A stretch of DNA of 64,000 bases. It comes from CAYRRR01 sp964426755 (GTDB taxonomy: Bacteria > Patescibacteriota > Saccharimonadia > Saccharimonadales > JAGQNJ01). A model generated the notes under the pieces. That model worked only from the letters and a program-made list of their open reading frames with translations. It was not told where the DNA came from and ran no database searches. Shown here in pieces: positions 7,738-15,536 of the stretch; the stretch's first letter is position 1; every line of letters begins with the position of its first letter. The stretch is taken from contig CAYRRR010000002.1 of the NCBI GenBank assembly GCA_964426755.1, positions 1 to 64,000 of the forward strand, given 5' to 3'. A program made the translations under genes and the position numbers.

Positions 7738-9678
7738 TTATAACAGATGAGTAGGATCGATATCGTGTCTCCATCCGCTTGGCAGACTGCTAGCAATGGC
7801 AAGTAAGGAAGAGCGGTATGGTGATTTTACTACTAGCTGCCATCGGTAATTACCTTTATGCTGTTCGTAGAATGAAGGTGTGGGCCCCAGAATAGAGATG
7901 TGCTCTCTCGAGAGAAGCTGAGCCTTAAGCGCGGTAGCAGCTCTTTGTGCTGCAGCGCGACTTTTTCTCGTAACTTCTAATTTGAGGAGGAAGCTAAACG
8001 GCGGAAAGCCATGTGTTTTACGGTGTGCGATTTGATCACTATAGAAATCATCCCAATTTTTATTGATTGCTTGTTGAATAAGTCGGCTATCAGGATCCAG
8101 AGTTTGAATGATAATACGACCATGAACGTGGCCACGGCCTACTCGGCCGATAGCTTGACTGATTAGCTGGTAGGTGCGTTCCTCGGCTGTAAAATCAGGG
8201 AAGGAGAGGCTGGTGTCGGCGTCAGTAACCCCTACTAAACCCAAGCGGGGAATATCGAAGCCTTTGACCAAAATTTGTGTGCCAATTATGATATCGATTT
8301 TTCCGTCTTTAATGCGTTCAACTTGTTTGTCTAGTCGCTCGCTGGTTAGGTTATCACCGTCAAAACGGGCAATAGTTGCATTTTCAAACAGGTGCCTACA
8401 TTCTTTCTCGAGTGCCTTTGTACCAGGTCCTAAAAACAATATGTCAGTATACGAGCATTCAGGACAAGCGCTCGGCGCATTCGTTTTATATCCGCAGGTG
8501 TGACAGCGGAGCAAAAAGGTATCTTCATGGAGTGTAAGAGGCAAGTCACAGTGAGGGCACCGTGCTCTCCAGCCACAATTGGGGCACATAATGATTCGGG
8601 CGCTTCCACGACGATTAAGAAATAAGAGTGATTGTTGCTTCGCTGTCAATTGTTCTCGTATGGCTTCAATCAGCGTATTGCTGAGGGCGCTCGATTGAGA
8701 GAACTCTTTTTTATCTAACCTGTTAACGATAGAAGTTTCGGTTTGGAGGGAAGCCTGCGTAATGGCACGTTCTGTTAAGCGAAGGATGGGGATGTCTTTT
8801 TGGTTTGCAATATATATATCGCTAATTTGGGGTGTGGCTGATCCAAAAATGACGCGAGCGTTGTGCAAAAACCCTAAGCGAGAAGCCACCCGCAATGCGT
8901 GGTACTGGGGTGCATTATCTTGTTTGTAGCTGTCGTCGTGACACTCGTCAACGATTATGCAACCGAGGTTTTTAAACGGAGCAAAGAGTGCAGAACGAGG
9001 CCCAATTATAATCTGAGGAAGCGGGTTTTCTAAGATTTCTTGCCAGACGGCACGTCGTTGGGCGGGAGTTAAGCCGGAATGAATTACTTTAAGAGTTGAG
9101 GGACTAAAGGCAACTGATAAATCGGTTAATAAATGTGTTGTGAGTCCAATTTCGGGTACCAGAACAAGTCCTGATTTATTGCGTCGTAAAGCATGTTGGA
9201 GCAACTCGATATAAATACGTGTTTTGCCGGTTGCGGTGTCACCGTGAAGAATGGTGGTACCTTCGTGTTGCAAAATTGTATCGACAGCTTGTTGTTGCTT
9301 ATTTGTAAGCGAGGGCAGCGGCTGGCTTGATTTTGCCGTATGCGTAATAGCTTGAGTCCGGGGTTTGGCTGGCCAATTAGATGGTAAAAATAACTGGGAA
9401 ATACTTCCCGAGCTGGCCGGATAATAGCTGTTCATCCAATCAAGTAATCGCAAGCTTTCTAACGGCAGCTTACGATCAGCGCTAATTACCGCTTCAATTG
9501 GCTTGAGTGATATGCCTTTTGGCGCGGGGGCAGTCCGTTTAATCACACCAATTACATCACGACGTCGTAAATTTATGCGGACAATACTACCCGGTAAGAG
9601 TACTTCAGGTGATGTATAGGTAAGGGGTGTTTTACCGTGGTAGGCGGTACTTCGTACCCAAACTTCATAGGTGTGCAT
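7738..9678 (-). CDS. priA: Primosomal replication restart helicase PriA
   Basis: About 646 residues. It loads the replisome at stalled forks. Visible parts, in order: an N-terminal DNA 3'-end binding domain, Walker A GDTATGKT near residue 155, DEAH-type DECH near 245, then a zinc-binding insertion with four CxxC pairs (CPNC, CPHC, CHTC, CPEC), and a C-terminal helicase domain with QAIGRVGRG. The ATG at 9678 (MHTYEVWV) is preferred over an upstream in-frame start because a TATAAT lies just seven bases before it, suggesting a leaderless transcript. def and fmt follow on the same strand. Confidence 0.93.
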   Translation of the reverse strand: MHTYEVWVRSTAYHGKTPLTYTSPEVLLPGSIVRINLRRRDVIGVIKRTAPAPKGISLKPIEAVISADRKLPLESLRLLDWMNSYYPASSGSISQLFLPSNWPAKPRTQAITHTAKSSQPLPSLTNKQQQAVDTILQHEGTTILHGDTATGKTRIYIELLQHALRRNKSGLVLVPEIGLTTHLLTDLSVAFSPSTLKVIHSGLTPAQRRAVWQEILENPLPQIIIGPRSALFAPFKNLGCIIVDECHDDSYKQDNAPQYHALRVASRLGFLHNARVIFGSATPQISDIYIANQKDIPILRLTERAITQASLQTETSIVNRLDKKEFSQSSALSNTLIEAIREQLTAKQQSLLFLNRRGSARIIMCPNCGWRARCPHCDLPLTLHEDTFLLRCHTCGYKTNAPSACPECSYTDILFLGPGTKALEKECRHLFENATIARFDGDNLTSERLDKQVERIKDGKIDIIIGTQILVKGFDIPRLGLVGVTDADTSLSFPDFTAEERTYQLISQAIGRVGRGHVHGRIIIQTLDPDSRLIQQAINKNWDDFYSDQIAHRKTHGFPPFSFLLKLEVTRKSRAAAQRAATALKAQLLSREHISILGPTPSFYEQHKGNYRWQLVVKSPYRSSLLAIASSLPSGWRHDIDPTHLL

Positions 9679-9685
9679 AGTAGCT

Positions 9686-9691
9686 ATTATA
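9686..9691 (-). promoter_or_regulatory. -10 element seven bases upstream of priA start
   Basis: TATAAT on the minus strand ends seven bases before the ATG at 9678, and no Shine-Dalgarno fits between them. No good -35 is visible. Confidence 0.4.
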
Positions 9692-9711
9692 AGAGACAAT
9701 GACACAAAAGG

Positions 9712-9739
9712 TTGAAAAACTAGCACAAGTCGCTATACT
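9712..9739 (+). promoter_or_regulatory. Promoter of the winged-helix gene
   Basis: TTGAAA (9712-9717), 16-base spacer, TATACT (9734-9739). It lies in the divergent gap with priA. Confidence 0.45.
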
Positions 9740-9769
9740 ACATATACAGCGTTGTTCTAATAACAATAG

Positions 9770-10072
9770 ATGCTTATGCTAGATACATTTATCACATCAC
9801 GAGTGAGGAGGAAGATCGTAGTCGTGTACGCTAAGTACCCTGACTTTAAAACTCACGTTCGTGGTCTTGCCAAATTAATTAAAGAAGATGCTGGTAATAT
9901 TCAGCGCGAGCTTAAAAAATTAGAAAAGATAGGCTTTTTAATTTCTGAAAAACAAGGCAACACGAAAACGTATTATACGAACAAGCACTTCATAATCTTT
10001 AAAGAACTCCAAAGTATCGTGTTGAAATCACAGCGCGTAAGCCAAACCCGTAAGAACGAAGCAAGTCGCTAA
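9770..10072 (+). CDS. Small winged-helix DNA-binding protein (ArsR-like)
   Basis: 100 residues forming one winged-helix domain. An N-terminal helix (FITSRVRRKIVVVYAKYP) is followed by a helix-turn-helix (VRGLAKLIKEDAGNIQRELK) and a wing with GFLISEKQGNTKTYYTN. The layout fits ArsR/MarR-type transcription regulators. There is no metal-binding cysteine or effector domain. It is transcribed divergently from priA and just ahead of rpsU. The target genes are unknown. An alternative start is the Met two codons downstream. Confidence 0.7.
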   Translation: MLMLDTFITSRVRRKIVVVYAKYPDFKTHVRGLAKLIKEDAGNIQRELKKLEKIGFLISEKQGNTKTYYTNKHFIIFKELQSIVLKSQRVSQTRKNEASR

Positions 10073-10073
10073 T

Positions 10074-10102
10074 TTGCAATATTTCATCTGTTAGAGTACA
10101 AT
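10074..10102 (+). promoter_or_regulatory. Promoter of rpsU, positioned for a leaderless mRNA
   Basis: TTGCAA (10074-10079), a 17-base spacer and TACAAT (10097-10102). The rpsU ATG begins seven bases after the -10, where transcription itself would start. No Shine-Dalgarno is present. Confidence 0.6.
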
Positions 10103-10109
10103 ATATCGC

Positions 10110-10325
10110 ATGATTCAAGTTACACGTAAAGATGCCAAAGAATCGGCAGAAAACCTACTTCGCCGTTTCACCCGTAAGGTTCAGCAATCGGGTGTCATGG
10201 CGGTTGCCAAAAAAAATCAATATTTTGAAAAACCTATGAGTAAAAGTGAGCGCCGCAGGCGAGCAATTATTCGCAACGAGCGTAAGAACCTAAAAGTTAA
10301 GCGCGTAAAATTAAGCCAGCGGTAA
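10110..10325 (+). CDS. rpsU: Ribosomal protein bS21
   Basis: 71 residues, strongly basic, full length for the family. It is a 30S platform protein near the anti-Shine-Dalgarno. Visible features are the N-terminal core ending in LLRRFTRKVQQSGV and the Arg-rich helix KSERRRRAIIRNERKN. Its promoter suggests a leaderless transcript, which is notable for a protein that touches Shine-Dalgarno pairing. yqeY starts within the stop codon (TAATG), so they are translationally coupled. Confidence 0.9.
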   Translation: MIQVTRKDAKESAENLLRRFTRKVQQSGVMAVAKKNQYFEKPMSKSERRRRAIIRNERKNLKVKRVKLSQR

Positions 10326-10786
10326 TGGGTTTAAAAAGCCAAATAGATCATGATCTCAAACAAGCTTTACTGGGTGGAGATAAATTAAAAGCAAACACGC
10401 TCCGTGGTCTTAAGAGCGCTATTTTAAATGAGGAGATCGCTCGAGGGGTTCGAGAGCCTGGACTCGATGAAGACAGTATAATCCTCTGCCTTAAAAAAGA
10501 GGTGAAAAAACGACAAGAAGCTGCTTTGCTTTATGAAAAGGCCGGCTCAATTGATCGGGCGCAGCAAGAGCAGACCGAGCAGCGCATTATTGAGGAATAT
10601 CTGCCGGCTGCTTTATCAGATGATGAAATTACTCGCTTAGTGAATGAGGCTATAGCGCGTCAAGAAACCCTAACAGCTGCTTCAATGGGTGCTATTATTG
10701 GTTATGTAAAAAAGGCTGCCGGTCCGGCGGCTGATGGCGCTATCATTGCTCGTATCGCCAAAGAGAAATTACAGGAGAAGTTGTAA
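10325..10786 (+). CDS. yqeY: GatB/YqeY domain protein
   Basis: 153 residues matching the stand-alone YqeY family: the N-terminal helical part has LRGLKSAILNEEIA and KKEVKKRQEAALLYEKAG, then QRIIEEYLP, and a C-terminal MGAIIGYVKK related to the GatB tail domain. YqeY is thought to be tRNA-related because of the GatB homology, but its reaction is not established. It is commonly found next to rpsU, as here, and its start overlaps the rpsU stop by one base. The adk ribosome site lies within its last codons. Confidence 0.88.
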   Translation: MGLKSQIDHDLKQALLGGDKLKANTLRGLKSAILNEEIARGVREPGLDEDSIILCLKKEVKKRQEAALLYEKAGSIDRAQQEQTEQRIIEEYLPAALSDDEITRLVNEAIARQETLTAASMGAIIGYVKKAAGPAADGAIIARIAKEKLQEKL

Positions 10787-10787
10787 G

Positions 10788-11327
10788 ATGATTATTTTTG
10801 CGGGAGTAGCAGGATCAGGTAAAAGCTTGCAAGGCAAGCTATTGGCCGATCGTCTAGGGCTGCCTTGGCTTTCTACCGGTGAATTCTTACGTATGCTTAT
10901 AACTGGCAAGCGTCGTCAAGATATGCTTGACGGAAAGTTATTGAGTGACCGCGAAACAATAGAGTTGGTACAGAAAATCTTTACCCTTATCGACACAAAA
11001 AAAGAATTTGTGTTGGATGGTTTTCCACGTACCGAAGCACAAGCTGATTGGCTATTGAGTCAAGTTAAGCACGGGCAGCTTGCAATAACAGGAATTATAC
11101 ACTTACAGGCCAGTCAGACCGCTGTTAAAAAACGTTTACTATCTCGCGGAAGACAAGATGATACAGAAAAAGCAATCACGGCACGCTTTCAAGAGTATGA
11201 GCATGCAATAAAGCCAATCCTTGAAGATTTTAATAAGGTCGGTATACCTGTACATGAAATCAATGGTCAACAGTCAATTGAAGCAGTCCATAATGATATA
11301 AAACGTGCTTTAGCTCAGAAATCATAG
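10788..11327 (+). CDS. adk: Adenylate kinase, short form without LID insertion
   Basis: 179 residues; interconverts ATP + AMP and 2 ADP. The P-loop GVAGSGKS is at residues 5-12, the AMP-binding STGEFLR near 31, and DGFPRT near 79. The LID region is only the short RGRQDDTEKAITARF stretch, with no zinc-type cysteine lid, making it about 35 residues shorter than typical bacterial Adk. The ATG at 10788 is chosen because ACAGGAG lies just upstream inside yqeY; an earlier in-frame Met at 10734 adds a non-conserved extension. map begins two bases after its stop. Confidence 0.88.
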   Translation: MIIFAGVAGSGKSLQGKLLADRLGLPWLSTGEFLRMLITGKRRQDMLDGKLLSDRETIELVQKIFTLIDTKKEFVLDGFPRTEAQADWLLSQVKHGQLAITGIIHLQASQTAVKKRLLSRGRQDDTEKAITARFQEYEHAIKPILEDFNKVGIPVHEINGQQSIEAVHNDIKRALAQKS

Positions 11328-11329
11328 CT

Positions 11330-12088
11330 ATGTATACAAAAATTAAGACTCCGGTTGAAATTGACCGTATGCGAAAAAGCGGACGCATACTCGAAAATGT
11401 ACTCAACTTTGTTATTGAGTCTACGCAAGCCGGCATGAGTACGAATGATCTGGCAGACCTGGCCGCAAACAAACTAAAAGAGCTGGGAGGGGAGCCAGTT
11501 TTTTTGGGTTATCATGGCTTTCCTCATGTGCTGTGTGTGTCGGTAAATGATGAAGTGATCCATGGTATTCCTCGCGCCGATCATATAATCAATCAGGGCG
11601 ATATTATTAGTATCGATTTTGGCGTAAATTACCAAGGCATGATCACGGATGCTGCCCGAACATTTGTTGTAGGAAAAACAAACTCAGCCGAAAGACTCCT
11701 TATATCGAAAACTGAACAAGCACTCTTGGCAGGAATATCTGTTGTAAAAAGTAGTACAAAAATTGGAGACGTTGCTGCTGCGATTGAAGCAGTTCTGTCA
11801 AAAGCAAAGCTTGGTATAGTGAAAGAATACGTAGGGCATGGCGTAGGGCATCAATTGCATGAGGATCCAAATATTCCTAATTATGGCCGAGCTGGTACGG
11901 GTCCGATTTTAGAAACAAATATGACCATTGCGATTGAGCCAATGGCGACGCTTGGTAGGCCGGAGGTTTATACGGCAAGTGATGGCTGGACCGTAATTAC
12001 ACAGGATGGGTCGCTTGCTGCCCATTTCGAGGACACTATTCTAGTAACAGAAAATGGTCCCGAAATTTTAACCCGTACTATTGAATAA
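11330..12088 (+). CDS. map: Type I methionine aminopeptidase
   Basis: 252 residues; removes the initiator Met after deformylation. The dinuclear metal site is complete: Asp in SIDFGV, Asp in ITDAART, His in GHGVGHQLHE, Glu in AIEPMA and Glu in HFEDT. The substrate-binding His is in HGIPRAD. There is no N-terminal zinc-finger extension. It lies in a tight adk-map pair, an arrangement also seen in the ribosomal spc region of many bacteria, although here it is not linked to ribosomal protein operons or secY. Confidence 0.95.
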   Translation: MYTKIKTPVEIDRMRKSGRILENVLNFVIESTQAGMSTNDLADLAANKLKELGGEPVFLGYHGFPHVLCVSVNDEVIHGIPRADHIINQGDIISIDFGVNYQGMITDAARTFVVGKTNSAERLLISKTEQALLAGISVVKSSTKIGDVAAAIEAVLSKAKLGIVKEYVGHGVGHQLHEDPNIPNYGRAGTGPILETNMTIAIEPMATLGRPEVYTASDGWTVITQDGSLAAHFEDTILVTENGPEILTRTIE

Positions 12089-12101
12089 AAATTTTGTTAC
12101 C

Positions 12102-12131
12102 TTGCCGTAAGTAGAGTATAAGCGTTATACT
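12102..12131 (+). promoter_or_regulatory. Promoter of ftsA, positioned for a leaderless mRNA
   Basis: TTGCCG (12102-12107), 18-base spacer, TATACT (12126-12131), then six bases to the ATG at 12138. There is no Shine-Dalgarno in those six bases. Confidence 0.55.
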
Positions 12132-12137
12132 GCTTGC

Positions 12138-13373
12138 ATGCGAGAACAATCTCCTCATTTTATTGGCCTTGATATAGGCACCAGTTCAGTGCGCTGTGTG
12201 ATTGGCATTATCGATCAGCATGATAGTTCAAAAATATCAGTTATTGGTCACGGCAGCGCCACCAATCAGGGTATGCGCAAGGGGGTAGTAGCGCATATAG
12301 ATGATGTGGCAGAGTCAGTTATAAAAGCTATAAATGAAGCTGAGCGGGTGTCGGGGATTCATATACAACACGCGACCGTTAATGTTAACGGAGACCATGT
12401 TGCTGGCATGAATTCTCGTGGTGTAGTAGCAATTAGTACTGCAAATAAGGAGATCTCTGAATCTGATCGAATGCGGGTAGAAGAGGCTGCTACTATCATT
12501 AAGCTGCCGCCCAATCGAGACATTATTCAGGTTTTTGCCAAAAATTATAAAATTGACGGGCAGGGTAATATCAAAGATCCGGTGGGAATGCAGGGTATTC
12601 GGCTAGAAGTTGATACTCACATCGTAACAGCACTAGGATCTAACCTTAAGAATCTAGACGCAGTTCTGGCTCGTGCTCATATAGCGCCCGCCCATTATAC
12701 CGTCTCGAGCTTAGCGGCTGCAGAGGCCGTATTAACACGCCAACAAAAAGAATCAGGCACATTAGTACTTGATATAGGGGCGGGAACTACCAATATGGTG
12801 ATCGTTGAAGATGGGGAAGTGCAGCATGTCGGCGTTTTACCGGTGGGAGGTATCTTACTTACGAATGATCTAGCAATCGGACTTAAGACTGACTTAGATA
12901 TTGCTGAATCAGTTAAGCTCCAGCATGCCGCGCTTAGTGAACAGGCCAAAATAGGAACCGTTAGTGTAAATGTTCAAAAAAAGAACTATAGTTTTGATGC
13001 GCAAGATGTGGCGCTCATTACAGAGGCGAGAGTGGAAGAGCTTTTTGAATTGATTGAAAAAGAGCTAAAGCGGATTAACCGCTCACAAAAACTGCCTGGA
13101 GGCGTAGTTATTGTGGGCGGTATGGCTAAATTACCTGGCATAGCTGACTTCGCTAAAGAAAAGCTTCAGTTGGCTGCACGAATCGGTAAGCTACAGCCAA
13201 TTGGGGGGTTGATTGATACAGTCGCAGATCCACAATATGCCACTGCAGTTGGCCTGATGCTGCTTGACATGTTGCTTTTGCCGAATGCGACTAACCGCCA
13301 ATCACACCCTAGCAGTACAGGAAATGTGTTCGGGGTTGTCGAAGGAATGTGGCGGAAAATTAAGCGTAAATAG
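12138..13373 (+). CDS. ftsA: Cell division protein FtsA
   Basis: 411 residues; an actin-like ATPase that tethers FtsZ filaments to the membrane. The phosphate-1 loop GLDIGTSSVRC is at residues 9-19, phosphate-2 LDIGAGTTNM is near 212, and the adenosine motif VVIVGGMAKLPG is near 325. The inserted 1C (SHS2) domain occupies roughly 85-165. The last residues (VFGVVEGMWRKIKRK) form the typical amphipathic membrane-targeting helix. ftsZ follows after 131 bases. No mraY or mur genes flank the pair, so the usual dcw cluster is dispersed. Confidence 0.95.
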   Translation: MREQSPHFIGLDIGTSSVRCVIGIIDQHDSSKISVIGHGSATNQGMRKGVVAHIDDVAESVIKAINEAERVSGIHIQHATVNVNGDHVAGMNSRGVVAISTANKEISESDRMRVEEAATIIKLPPNRDIIQVFAKNYKIDGQGNIKDPVGMQGIRLEVDTHIVTALGSNLKNLDAVLARAHIAPAHYTVSSLAAAEAVLTRQQKESGTLVLDIGAGTTNMVIVEDGEVQHVGVLPVGGILLTNDLAIGLKTDLDIAESVKLQHAALSEQAKIGTVSVNVQKKNYSFDAQDVALITEARVEELFELIEKELKRINRSQKLPGGVVIVGGMAKLPGIADFAKEKLQLAARIGKLQPIGGLIDTVADPQYATAVGLMLLDMLLLPNATNRQSHPSSTGNVFGVVEGMWRKIKRK

Positions 13374-13436
13374 CATCTAGCTTACAGCGAATAATTAATT
13401 ACACATATGCTAAAAAGATGAGCAATGGAATGTGCA

Positions 13437-13465
13437 TTGCAGTTGTTCAATTCGTGCCGTATACT
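13437..13465 (+). promoter_or_regulatory. Promoter of ftsZ
   Basis: TTGCAG (13437-13442), 17-base spacer, TATACT (13460-13465), about 39 bases before the ftsZ ATG. It lets ftsZ be expressed separately from ftsA. Confidence 0.55.
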
Positions 13466-13504
13466 AGAATTTGTTAAGAAGAAGTTAAAAGAGAACCTAA
13501 ATTT

Positions 13505-14788
13505 ATGCCTCAAGTAGCACCAGTAATTGAAACCTTTGCATCAATTAAAGTAGTGGGAGTTGGCGGCGCTGGCGGCGCCGCGATTAATCGCATGGTTGAG
13601 GCGGGGGTTGAGGGTGTTGAGTTTATTGCCATAAATACTGATGCGCAAGCGCTTCACCACTCGAAGGCAGATAAAAAAATTCATATTGGTAAAGAAGCAA
13701 CGCGCGGTCTCGGCGCTGGGGCGAATCCAAGCGTGGGTGAAAAAGCAGCCCAAGAATCAATTGACGAAATTCGCCAAGTTTTGACAGGAGCCGATATGGT
13801 ATTTGTGACACTTGGTGCCGGTGGCGGCACGGGTAGTGGTGCGGGTCATATTGTTGCCAAGATCGCTAAAGAGGGCGATACACTGGTGGTAGGTTTTGCA
13901 ACAAAGCCATTTGCTTTTGAGGGTGAGAAGCGTCGTCGTAATGCCGAAGAAGCAATAGATAAATTACGAGATGCAGTCGACACGCTTATAATTATTCCAA
14001 ACGATCGGTTACTGCAAACTATCGATCGGCAGACGCCGCTTGTCGAGGCTTTCAAAGTTGCTGATGATGTTTTACGGCAAGGAGTGCAGGGTATATCCGA
14101 CCTTATTACCGTTCATGGTCTGATTAATCTTGATTTCGCTGATGTTAAAACAGTTATGAGCAGTGCAGGTTCTGCGTTGATGGGTATCGGTCGTGCAAGC
14201 GGAGAAGATCGAGCCACAAAAGCCGCCCAGCAAGCGATTGAATCACCGCTACTAGAGGTTTCTATTGATGGAGCCCGGGGTGTCTTATTCAACGTTATTG
14301 GCGGCAATGATATGACTATGCACGAGATTAATACCGCTGCTGAGGCTATTACGAACGCGGCCGACAGCGATGCCAATATAATCTTTGGAGCGAGCATTAA
14401 TCCTGATTTAGGCGACGAACTTATCATTACAGTCGTTGCAACTGGTTTTGATGCCTCGTACTTTACAAAGCGGCAGGCCAGCGAGCCTGTGCAATCGTCT
14501 AGCGATGAAAAAACAAATATTCAAAAAGATGACGATGATATCAAAGGTCTTGATATGAGCTTAGAGCAGAAGGCTCCAGAGATTACGACCGATGCTCATG
14601 ATTTTCACAGCGATTCACCTATGCCCAACATTTGGGCCATTGATCAAGAGGAGCAACAGAAGTCCGATCCAGTAACAAACGAAGCGACGGAGCTTGCTGA
14701 ACATAAAGATCTTGATAAACCTTCTTTTTTGAGGCGTTTGCGCAAACGAGCTCAGCCGCAAAAAACCGACGATGACATCCAGCCATAG
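13505..14788 (+). CDS. ftsZ: Cell division GTPase FtsZ
   Basis: 427 residues; polymerises into the division ring. Visible are VVGVGGAGGAAINRM near the N-terminus, the tubulin signature GAGGGTGSGA near residue 105, NPDLGDELIIT with the T7 catalytic residues near 300, and a conserved C-terminal peptide KPSFLRRLRKR that binds FtsA. About 12 further residues follow that peptide. The linker (about 325-405) is acidic and variable. It has its own promoter upstream. Confidence 0.97.
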   Translation: MPQVAPVIETFASIKVVGVGGAGGAAINRMVEAGVEGVEFIAINTDAQALHHSKADKKIHIGKEATRGLGAGANPSVGEKAAQESIDEIRQVLTGADMVFVTLGAGGGTGSGAGHIVAKIAKEGDTLVVGFATKPFAFEGEKRRRNAEEAIDKLRDAVDTLIIIPNDRLLQTIDRQTPLVEAFKVADDVLRQGVQGISDLITVHGLINLDFADVKTVMSSAGSALMGIGRASGEDRATKAAQQAIESPLLEVSIDGARGVLFNVIGGNDMTMHEINTAAEAITNAADSDANIIFGASINPDLGDELIITVVATGFDASYFTKRQASEPVQSSSDEKTNIQKDDDDIKGLDMSLEQKAPEITTDAHDFHSDSPMPNIWAIDQEEQQKSDPVTNEATELAEHKDLDKPSFLRRLRKRAQPQKTDDDIQP

Positions 14789-14826
14789 TCATAGAAAACG
14801 TACTAAATAATACACCACAAATAAGC

Positions 14827-14879
14827 TTGAAAAACGCTATCACTAGGGTTATGCTAATAAGCATAGACGCTATATATAG
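14827..14879 (+). promoter_or_regulatory. NrdR-controlled promoter with two tandem NrdR boxes
   Basis: TTGAAA (14827-14832), 17 bases, TATGCT (14850-14855). A box with core CTATCACTAG at 14837-14846 lies between -35 and -10. A perfect core CTATATATAG at 14870-14879 lies just past the start site. The cores are 33 bases apart, about three helical turns, as in known paired NrdR operators. Both match the CwAtATaTwG-type palindrome (the first imperfectly). This implies autorepression of nrdR and control of nrdJ. Confidence 0.65.
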
Positions 14880-14930
14880 TTACAGTTATGGCGATCGTAC
14901 ATTCATTATAGGTTTAAGGAGGTGTGCATA

Positions 14931-15404
14931 ATGCGATGCAACCAATGCCACCATGCTGATACAAAAGTTATTGAATCTCGGGACGTTTCGGAGGGAGAGT
15001 CTATTCGCCGACGCCGTGCTTGCCCCAGTTGCAATAATCGTTTTACTACCTATGAGCGCTTAGAGCGTCCACAGCTAGTAGTTGTTAAGCATAATGGTAC
15101 GCGGGAACTATTTAACCGCGAAAAACTATTAAGCGGTTTATACCGTGCCTGCGAAAAAACCACAACGTCAAACATGCAAATAGAAAAGCTTGTTTCTGAA
15201 ATAGAGCAACAGCTATATGCGTGTGGCGAGCCAGAAATCTCTTCGTCTAAAATCGGTCAACTTGTCATGGACAAGTTAGCTGATATAAATGAGGTTGCAT
15301 ATGTCCGGTTTGCCAGCGTGTACAGGCGGTTTAAGGATATTGCTGGCTTTGAGCAAGAGTTATCGCAAATTCGTAAACATCAAATAGAGCAAGCTAATGC
15401 CTAA
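14931..15404 (+). CDS. nrdR: Transcriptional repressor NrdR
   Basis: 157 residues. The N-terminal zinc ribbon (CNQCHH near residue 3, CPSCNNRFTTYER near residue 31) binds DNA. The ATP-cone domain after it senses ATP/dATP (VVKHNGTRELFNREKLLSGL). It represses ribonucleotide reductase genes when dATP is high. The ATG at 14931 is chosen because AAGGAGG is eight bases upstream; an in-frame GTG three codons earlier overlaps that site. The target gene nrdJ lies directly downstream and matching operator boxes lie upstream. Confidence 0.95.
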   Translation: MRCNQCHHADTKVIESRDVSEGESIRRRRACPSCNNRFTTYERLERPQLVVVKHNGTRELFNREKLLSGLYRACEKTTTSNMQIEKLVSEIEQQLYACGEPEISSSKIGQLVMDKLADINEVAYVRFASVYRRFKDIAGFEQELSQIRKHQIEQANA

Positions 15405-15424
15405 GAACAGCGCTTTAGCTGCTC
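15405..15424 (+). terminator. Weak hairpin between nrdR and nrdJ
   Basis: GAACAGC/GCTGCTC with one mismatch and a six-base loop, directly after the nrdR stop. A TTCTTTT tract comes only later, so it may be an attenuator, a processing site or chance. Confidence 0.25.
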
Positions 15425-15536
15425 TCCTGGGTTCTTTTAAGTATTAGAGGATCAAGGAGAGCTCATATACTAGCATGGTATGTTAGTCAGAACTCTAAAT
15501 AAAAACAAAATAACACTAATTACAAGTGAGGGTACT

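Noticed and set aside
15480..15536. Upstream start for nrdJ adding 19 residues
   Set aside because: The extension is not like the family N-terminus and lacks a properly spaced ribosome site, whereas GAGGG precedes the ATG at 15537.
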